Source: Smallanthus sonchifolius
Lineage: Eukaryota > Streptophyta > Magnoliopsida > Asterales > Asteraceae
DNA length: 64,000 nt
Direction of reading: 5' to 3'
NCBI GenBank assembly: GCA_023525975.1
Contig: CM042044.1
Span: 15,300,501 to 15,364,500 of the forward strand
The position numbers and the translations under genes were made by a program. Numbering within the stretch: the first letter of the stretch is position 1; every line of letters begins with the position of its first letter. Below are positions 57,144-64,000 of the stretch, one piece after another. The notes beneath the pieces are model-generated. The model saw nothing but the letters and a program-made list of their open reading frames with translations, did not search any database and had not been told where the DNA came from.

Positions 57144-58062
57144 CTAAACTTTGGTTAAATGGCGTGTCTTCAACTTGCTTGACTTGCTCTTACAGCAACA
57201 TTGGTTCGTCATCATAGATGAGATTAGCTTCATGTTCCTTGTCTTCATTTTTATCCGTCCATTTGGTTCATTTACTTGCGAAATGCCCAAGTTTACCACA
57301 ATCATAACACCTAAACTTGCTTTTATCTTTGAATCCTCGACCCATGCTCTTTCCATGTCCACTTTCTCCTTTGTAAAACTTTCTTCCATGTCCTCTACCA
57401 CGTCTTTGGTTGTTTGAACTTGCCATAAGAAGTTTGTTTTGATAGCTTTCTTCGGGTTCATCTTGACACTTGAGGCGTTCTTCAAATGTTGTTATTCTGC
57501 CTACTGCTTCTTCAAATGGCATTGTGTCAAGTTATGAATACTGCTCAATAGTTGCCACAATCGGTAGAAATTTCTTTGGTAATGAGTTTATCAACTTTCT
57601 CACGATAGTCTTATCCTTCAAATTTGTACCAAGGCTCTTGAATTTTGACCTTATACTGCTCAACTTTCTTGAGAAGTCACTTACTGATTCGCTTGGTTTC
57701 ATCTTCAAAGCTTCTAACTCACTTCTCAATGTTTGTAGACGTGCTTTTTGGACTAAATCTGCTCCTAGATATCGAACCTTGATCGAGTCCCATACTTTCT
57801 TCGCAGTCGACTATTGTGCAACTTGCATTAAAACATCTTTCGATAGTGTTTGGAAGATCATTGCTCCTGTGGTGTTTATCTTTTTCTCATCTACAACTTC
57901 CTTTGCATCAATCACTTCCCAAAGGCCATAAGCCTTTAAAATTAATTCCATCAATAATGCCCATGTAGTGTAATTTGAATCTATCAATTTCGGGCATTGG
58001 AGCGATACGTTTCCTTGCTCTCGAGTTGATATACTGTTTGATGCATTCTTATCGTCCTCCAT
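57144..58062 (-). pseudogene. gag: Copia gag of the second short element, broken
   Basis: Starts at 58062 (MEDDKNASNSISTREQGN). NYTTWALLMELILKAYGLWE is the Copia gag N-terminal signature. A stop near 57811 breaks the frame. The next part (57729-57532) has LRSELEALKMKPSESV-like and RKLINSLPKKFLPIVATIEQ blocks. A further frame (57522-57268) has ITTFEERLKCQDEPEE, an Arg/Gly-rich basic stretch and a knuckle CYDCGKLGHFASK in which the last Cys is lost to Lys and stop. The remaining tail to 57144 is Lys-rich. Non-functional. Confidence 0.85.
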
Positions 58063-58084
58063 GCTTGCTTGCTTTCTTGCCTAT

Positions 58085-58460
58085 CTTGAAGTTCTTGCTA
58101 TTTGATCAATCGATCAAAGATCCTTGCTCGTTTTCTGGCCTACTTGCTAACCGGTCTTCTTGTTTATTTTTGGCCTATTTGCTAACCAGTATTCTTGCTT
58201 ATTTCTGGCCTACTTGCTAACCAATATTCTTGCTGCACTTGTTGAATATTGACCAACTTGCTAATCAATATCATGCCTCCTGACCCACTTGCTAATCAGG
58301 TTCTTGCTTGCTTGCTGCACGTATCTGACCTACTTGCTAATCAGTTATGTGCTTCCTGACCCACTTGCTAATCAGGTTTGCATGCTCTTGACCAACTTGC
58401 TAATCAAGTATTGCACGATATCTTGCTAGGTTTGATTCTGACCGACTTGCTGATCGGTTG
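58085..58460 (-). repeat. Leader minisatellite with CTTGCTAATCAG words
   Basis: About twelve units of roughly 30 bp of the type TGACCNACTTGCTAATCAGG (plus strand), degenerating into looser GACTTGCTA words up to about 58720. It lies in the transcribed leader between primer site and gag. Confidence 0.8.
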
Positions 58461-59302
58461 CTTGCTTATTCGGTGTTGTCTTGCTTGACCGAATGTAAGT
58501 TGCTTTGACCAAGGATTGGTCTTTATTTGTTAATTTGTACCAAACGGTTCGGGACTTGCTAAGAATCTTAAAGATTCAGTTTTGACTTGCTTTGAATCAC
58601 TAGGATTTGGTTTAACTTGCTAACATGAACCACGGGTTCTGACTTGCTATGAACCACACGGTTTTTCTTCTTATTTTCCTTAACCAATCAGGGATTCTAA
58701 CTTTCTAAAAACGGGATTCTACTTGCTATTCCCAATCTATTTTTTAACAATTGATTCCTTTCTTTGTTCGAGATTTTCAAAAAATTATTCACTAAGGTTT
58801 GTTTTGAAAAAGTTTCAAAAAACTTGATTAAAAATGGGTTCTTTCAAAACAGGAATCAATAATCGAGTAATCCTATTCCAAAATAGATTTTATATTGAGG
58901 TTTTCTAACCTTTTTTCTCGAATCCGCTGATTTCAATTTGGTCCGATCCGTTCTTCGTTCTTGTTGTCAATTTCTTGCTTCGTTCTTGCCTTTCACGTGT
59001 CCACGGTTACCGCACCAAATCACCACTTTGTTTTCTTTCTAATTTTGAAGTTGGATCCTTTCGATTTCTTCAATTGACTCGCTCCCCGATGTTCAAAATC
59101 TAAATAAAACGTCTATGGTTCTTGCTTCTGTGTTCTGAACCCTACGTCTGACTTTACTTGTTTTTGAACACAGGCTTCAACCCCAAAAGAAATCAAACGT
59201 TGCTTCCTTCTGGTGTAATTCAGTGGTCCGACTTAATTCGATTTCAAAGTTCTGATTGAAGAAAACAACTTCCCGATCGAACTAACCTTGCTCTAATGCC
59301 AC

Positions 59303-59634
59303 TGTTGGCCCAATCGGACTTGTTAATCACAAGTAATAATCGAAGAACAATAATACGTAACTTGCTTTTGATTGAATCGAATTGGACAATTGTTTACAGA
59401 GACATCGATGGGTATATATACCCTACAACCGACGCGTCGTTTGGATGAAGAACGACACAACCCTAACCTAATCGACACAACGTTTCCCTTAACTGGTATA
59501 CGGTTGTTTAATTTTACATACATACACACTATTACATATTGATCCCTACACTTTTACATACATACATACATACTAGACATAAAATACTTTTCTAACTTAA
59601 CATAATTAACCCAAAGTTTAGGTTAACTTCAACA
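59303..59634 (-). repeat. 5' LTR of the second short Copia element
   Basis: Flanked on its inner side by the primer site and on its outer side by the TGAGA duplication. Confidence 0.9.
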
Positions 59635-60632
59635 TGAGATACTTCAAGAACATTGGGTTGTAAGAGAATGACTGATCTCACAAGTCGCAACTAGAATTGC
59701 ATAAACACTAGAGATGAGTTACATGCATGACATGCATTAACTAAGAGTAATCTTTAAAGGAGTTGTATGGCATTTAAAAAAAGGAATGATTTACGTGCAT
59801 GAGATGCTATAATATATAGTAACCTTGAAAGAGTTCAAGAGGATTACTAAACATTCTATGGCATGAAAATGTCGGTTGGAATATGATGACATCATCATCA
59901 ATCATATACGTTCTTGACCCTGTAATGCTAAAGACTAAGCTCAAACGAAAGAAGCGTTTGACTATGAATGGTCTGGCATGAAGTCTGTATAGTATTTGGG
60001 TAAGCTGAAATGTAACATAACATTCTATATGTTTAAAAGGGATAACAGTTACCTCAAACGTAAATATCAATGTGTTCAATATTAGAATGTTTAAATCCAA
60101 GAGTAAACTTTTACTCAAATGTCTATAGTTGATCAGGTCAGTGGGATCTGACCTAAAGTAAGATAATGTGAATTCGCTGGTTAGCTTTTCACGGGTTGAA
60201 AGTAGGCATATTGTTGCGACCAGATTCACAAATGTTTATAGAGTTTATTGGACTAAGCCACTTCAAAACTATTTCTTGGATTGTTGTCATGAGCAGGTTT
60301 TGAAATGGTTATATCAATAGTATCCTATCACATGACACTGATATTGTCCAAAATTTTCTCTAACCAGATAGTCATATATATCTTAGCAATAAATAACAAG
60401 AAGTATAGTGAGAGTTGTACGTAGTCAAGAAGGGATCTCTTACTGCTTAAGTGGAAGACATACGTGGCCCCTTGATGATTCAAATTGGTGTAAATCCATG
60501 GGCGTGCTCGAACTAGGACTTTGAATTAACCACTTTGATTCGGAACCGAGAAACATGATAATTGAACTAAAAGAGAATGACTTGCAAACCCATGTCCCGT
60601 GTTCACTAAAATTTCAGTAACAGAGAGATGAT
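59635..60632. other. Non-coding, nothing recognised
   Basis: One open stretch of 140 codons on the minus strand (59807-60229) shows no domain I can name. GATACTT/CAAGAAC host words continue those left of the Copia insertion. Possibly decayed retroelement sequence. Confidence 0.4.
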
Positions 60633-61131
60633 TAGGCCAAACGAACCGAACTTTCATGAACTGTTCGACGGGGAAGTTCGTTTTTTTTCATTTAATAAAC
60701 GAACGAACATGAAATTTTTTTTTGTTCGTTTAATTAAACGAACGAACATGAACACATGTCGTGTTCGTTCATTTATGTTCGTGAACATTCGTTTATATTC
60801 GTTGTTCATTTATGTTCATTTGTTTTTGGATAAATTATGTATACTTTAACCACTAATTTACATGTGTTTTTGGATGAATTATGAAGTATTAGACATGTGT
60901 TCATTAATATTCTTTTGTGTTTGTTTATATTTGTTCGTTTGTGTCCGTTTTATGTTTGTTCATTTGTGTTCGTTTACGTTCATTTAACTTTTTAACGAAC
61001 GAACACAAACATTTTCATTTTCTTAATGAACGAACATGAACATAAATATGTGTTCGATTATGTGTTCGGTTCGGTTAAAATTAAATAAACGAACACGAAC
61101 TTCGTGTTCGTTCGGTTCGTTTACAGGCCTA
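60633..61131. mobile_element. MITE-like repeat rich in GTTCGTT/AACGAAC
   Basis: Inverted ends TAGGCCAAACGAACCGAAC (left) and the complement of the right end TAGGCCTGTAAACGAACCG. The interior is dominated by GAACGAAC/GTTCGTTC in both orientations, giving extensive self-complementarity, for example GTTCGTTTAATTAAACGAAC. No clear target duplication was found and there is no ORF. Confidence 0.65.
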
Positions 61132-61840
61132 GGGATTGATAAAATAACCATGATTATCACGTAATAATAAAGAAAAAGTGCATTAGCTAATTGGTGAGTT
61201 AGGATTACGTCAATGTATCCAACTTCATTAAGGGCAACACGGTGTTGCTAGACGTCCTACACTGTCTATATTGGTGTACATGATCGAAGCTTGTGCAAGT
61301 GGGAGACTGTTGGATATAGTGTGCTCAAGTCTCGACATAACAAAATACTGATAGTGAAGTTGATTTTTTAGGATCATACAACGAATAACGAATCCATTAA
61401 ATATGTAAGACGTACTAGCAAATCAAATATTAGAGTAATAATCATAGAATAATAATTCATTATCTTAGAAATAATAATTTAATGCATTAACTAATTGATG
61501 AGTTAGGATTAAGTCAATGTATCCGTCTTCGTCAGGGGCAACATGGTGTTGTTAGACGCCCTATATTGTCTATATTGGTGTACATGATCGAAGCTTAAGT
61601 GGGAGACTGTTGGATCTAGTGTGCTTAAGTCTCGACATAACGCAATACTGATAGTGAATCTAGATTGTTGCATCTAGTGTGCTCAAGTCTCGATATTGGT
61701 GTACATGATCGAAGCTTAAGTGGGAGATTGCTGGATCTAGTGTGCTTAAGTCTCGACATAACGCAATACTGATAGTGAATCTAGATTGTTGGATCTAGTG
61801 TGCTCAAGTCTCGATATAACACAATACTGAGAGTGAAGTA
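61132..61840 (+). repeat. Repeated 3' ends of a Copia element (PPT plus LTR start)
   Basis: The tract AAGTGGGAGA followed by an LTR-like start TGTTGGATMTAGTGTGC occurs at about 61299-61325 and 61599-61625, and in altered form at 61719-61745. Another LTR start without tract is at 61788. Upstream words (GTCTATATTGGTGTACATG) are repeated with them. This suggests unequal recombination among Copia 3' ends. Confidence 0.65.
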
Positions 61841-62174
61841 GATCTTTTAATGAATAAAGAATCAAGTAAATACGTTGGACGTACTAGCGAATCAAATATG
61901 AGAGTAATAATCTTAGAATAATAATTAATTTTCTTAGAAATAATTATTATTATTAATTAAAATAAAAACCTTGTTTTTGTTTTGATTAATTATTTAGTCC
62001 ACATGCTTATATAAGTAAGATAACATCTATATATATATATATATAGATAGGGGAAGTATCATAAGAAAACTCAATGTTTATAAAAAAAAAACTACTTATT
62101 TAAGGTAAAAAAATCATAACTCAAAAAATAAATCAAAAATTAAAAAACTACTTCGGAGACCTTTTTTCTCACGT
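61841..62174. other. AT-rich spacer
   Basis: TAATAATTATTATTATT-type sequence and a short (TA)n at 62029-62045; no gene. Confidence 0.6.
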
Positions 62175-62661
62175 TGTAACATCCCAAAATAAATAAAAAC
62201 CCAAATAAAAGAAAAAGGAAGGTGGGCTTGGCTAGGGGTCGGCCCATGGGCCTGAAAAACTGAGAAGAACCCTTCTAATCAGCAGTCATTTCCTCCTGTG
62301 TCCTTCATTTTCTTCCTGCGCAAGAACCTTAGAGAGAGAGAGAGAGATCGTCTAGAGAGAGAAAGCTCGGATCAAGCTCAAAGTCTCGAGGATTGTTGCT
62401 CAACATCTCTGGAGCATAAAGGAACGAGAAGGAAGCTATAACAGGTAATTATTATGCCTAAATCTGAGTTTTTGTAACTTTCGGGTTTCGGGTTAATAAT
62501 CGAGTAAAGGTTTAGATTTTTACGTGTGAAACTGGAAACAAACCACGGGTTTGGGTTCATGGGGGAAAATGGAACATTTCGAACGTAAAAAGTTCATAGC
62601 TTGATCGATTAGAACAAAGGGACCAGATCTAGGGTTCTGTTTGGGGAAGAAGACTGCACAG

Positions 62662-62984
62662 TCGAAACTACTAGTTTCGATATGGACGCATCTATCGAAA
62701 CTACCTAGTTTCGACAGGGGCAGACCCATCGAAACTACCATAGTTTCGATATAGACCCAAGACCTTAACTAAGAATTTATATAAGTCATACGACTCGAAA
62801 CTACTTAGTTTCGATAAGAAGCAGTGACTCGAAACTACTTAGTTTCGATAAGAAGCAGTGACTCGAAACTACTTAGTTTCGATAAGAAGCAGTGACTCGA
62901 AACTACTTAGTTTCGATAAGAAGCCAGGGCTCGAAACTACATAGTTTCGATAAGGAGCCAGGACTCGAAACTACCTAGTTTCGA
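62662..62984 (+). repeat. Array of nine TCGAAACTA/TAGTTTCGA hairpins
   Basis: Arms TCGAAACTA and TAGTTTCGA are constant, while the bases between them vary (overlap, CC, CCA, CT, CA). From 62795 the units are spaced 34 bp apart with spacer TAAGAAGCAGTGAC. Confidence 0.93.
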
Positions 62985-63189
62985 TAATGAAACCATGACC
63001 CGAAACATCTGAGTCAAGCCTAGTAATGTCTAAGTGTCCCCTAGGAACACAGCCTTACGCCTATGACTTGATTATACAGATTGTGGGTGACCATAGTGAC
63101 ATTCAGGATCCGGCTAGGTGTAAACAGAAACGATTCATCTGGTGAGTTCTTATTGCCCTTTTTTTCCTAATGGTTTTGGGCTGGCATGC

Positions 63190-63372
63190 ATACTGGTATA
63201 GTATTTTATAAAAATATTATTTTTATAAAATGAAAGGCAAAGTATAGTATTTTATAAAAATGTTATTTTTATAAAATGAAAGGCAAAGTATAGTATTTTA
63301 TAAAAATGTTATTTTTATAAAATGAAAGGCAAAGTATAGTATTTTATAAAAATGTTATTGTTATAAAATGAA
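63190..63372 (+). repeat. Tandem ~58-bp repeat TATAGTATTTTATAAAAATG
   Basis: Four units from about 63198, each with the inverted repeat TTTATAAAAA...TTTTTATAAA and spacer ATGAAAGGCAAAG. Confidence 0.85.
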
Positions 63373-63651
63373 AGATAAAGAACAGAAGAGCATAGTATTA
63401 TCTTTTAAACAAGTTTTTGAAAGATAACAATGAGCTAAAGAAAGAACGATAAAGGAGCCGTACTTCGGTACAGCTCGACAGTGACAGTGACAGTGACAGT
63501 GACAAATACCATGTTATATGCTTATGTGTTAATATGTGTTATTTGTCTATATGAAAGTTATGTGATTGCATTTCTATTTGTGTAATAGTGTAATTGCATT
63601 GCATAATAGTTGCATAGTAGAAAGTCCTGCAGGCATGCTAAAGTAGAAAGT

Positions 63652-63920
63652 CTCACCCTGAGGTGTGAGCAATGCTAAAGGAGTCTTACACTTCGGTGTA
63701 AGCAATGCTAAAGGAGTCTTACACTTCGGTGTAAGCAATGCTAAAGGAGTCTTCACTTCGGTGTAAGCGAGAAAGTCTCACCCTGAGGTGTGAGCAATGC
63801 TAAAGGAGTCTTGCACTAACGTGCAAGCGAGAAAGAAAGTCCCACCCTGAGGTGTGGGCAGCGCTAAAGTAAAAGTCTTACCCTGAGGTGTAAGCAAGAT
63901 AGGGATCTGGTCCTCGGACC
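63652..63920 (+). repeat. Hairpin array with covarying stems
   Basis: 18-nt hairpins at 63652-63669, 63685-63702, 63718-63735, 63777-63794, 63810-63827, 63841-63858 and 63877-63894, one damaged copy near 63751, and a 12-nt one at 63909-63920. Arms differ between units but stay paired (CTTACAC/GTGTAAG, CTTGCAC/GTGCAAG, CTCACC/GTGTGAG, CCCACC/GTGTGGG). Loops are TTCG, TAAC or CTGA-like. The spacer is AATGCTAAAGGAGT or similar. Confidence 0.9.
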
Positions 63921-64000
63921 ACGATCCATATGTGATAGTTAAAGTATGATAAAGTCACTTGTCAAGTATAAGTGAAATGATAGACAGAGTACAGTGGGAC

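Larger units (their letters stand above)
56805..59634 (-). mobile_element. Second short Copia element, gag only, minus strand
   Basis: LTRs 56805-57131 and 59303-59634 (plus strand TGTTGGCCCAATC...TTAACTTCAACA) with the 5-bp duplication TGAGA at 56800-56804 and 59635-59639. In sense: primer site GTGGCATTAGAGCA (59288-59302), leader with a minisatellite, gag pseudogene, purine tract AAGGGGGAG (57132-57141), 3' LTR. No protease, integrase or RT. It resembles the 53213 element in size and plan but has different LTRs. Confidence 0.9.
62175..64000 (+). repeat. Gypsy LTR (plus strand), runs off the window
   Basis: Starts TGTAACATCCCAAAA, like the sense start of the TR-GAG LTR (TGTAACATCCCG). It shares that LTR's order of parts: GGGCTTGG.. 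near the start, a splice-donor-like CTGGTGAGTT (63139-63148), GCATGCATACT, AT-rich short repeats, then hairpin arrays. It also carries its own palindromic array at 62662-62984. Its end and any internal region lie beyond the window. Confidence 0.75.

Noticed and set aside
59807..60229. 140-codon minus-strand frame as a gene
   Set aside because: No recognisable domain, AT-rich composition and TE surroundings; open length is compatible with chance.

Overview
The window is plant nuclear DNA made almost entirely of transposable elements. I find no intact host gene, rRNA, tRNA or CRISPR array. Evidence for a plant is the set of LTR elements primed by the initiator Met-tRNA (TGGTATCAGAGCC), a Tekay-like chromovirus, a SIRE-like Copia element, a CACTA element whose ends read CACTACTAG/CTAGCAGTG, and hAT relics. 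The element mix and gag style resemble Asteraceae (daisy family). That is an impression from memory and is unproven.

Layout. 1-6426: a minus-strand Gypsy element with 2.5 kb LTRs and only an intact gag between them (TR-GAG type), nested in the leader of another Gypsy element. 6427-10332: that leader and its 3.3 kb LTR. 10333-19766: a Tekay-like tandem LTR-internal-LTR structure, with gag (apparently carrying an 88-bp intron), a protease remnant, integrase end and chromodomain kept, but RT, RNase H and the integrase core deleted. It also has an intact 213-codon ORF between PBS and gag. 19767-20660: decayed coding sequence I do not recognise. 20661-24240: AT-rich DNA with tandem repeats. 24243-26640: a decayed hAT transposase with an internal tandem duplication. 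26697-27911: the end and leader of a plus-strand Gypsy element, interrupted by a hAT-type MITE with an 8-bp target duplication. 27912-37077: a decayed SIRE-like Copia element with gag, protease, integrase, RT and RNase H remnants. 37078-40440: a plus-strand Gypsy LTR. 40441-42259: leader and LTR of a minus-strand Gypsy family, called X here. 42260-44784: unassigned. 44785-48769: three tandem copies of a unit carrying a Copia-gag-like ORF, the second interrupted by an X-type LTR. 48773-53154: a complete non-autonomous CACTA element with TIRs and AAA target duplications. 53213-55932 and 56805-59634: two complete short Copia elements that encode only gag, with 5-bp target duplications TATGA and TGAGA. 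60633-61131: a MITE-like repeat. 61132-62174: Copia 3'-end fragments. 62175-64000: start of a plus-strand Gypsy LTR that runs off the window.

The most interesting signal is in the LTRs. Several families carry arrays or single copies of short inverted repeats, and between copies or families the arms change in a compensatory way. One stem with constant loop TCGCG occurs in three Gypsy LTR families. A CTT-AGC-AAG hairpin is shared by a Gypsy and a Copia element. One LTR holds hairpins in which three base pairs covary. All Gypsy LTRs here except X at 40686 also carry a splice-donor-like GGTGAGTT, upstream of the hairpins wherever hairpins follow. I suggest a modular structured-RNA or promoter layer in these retrotransposons. 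This is inference from sequence alone.
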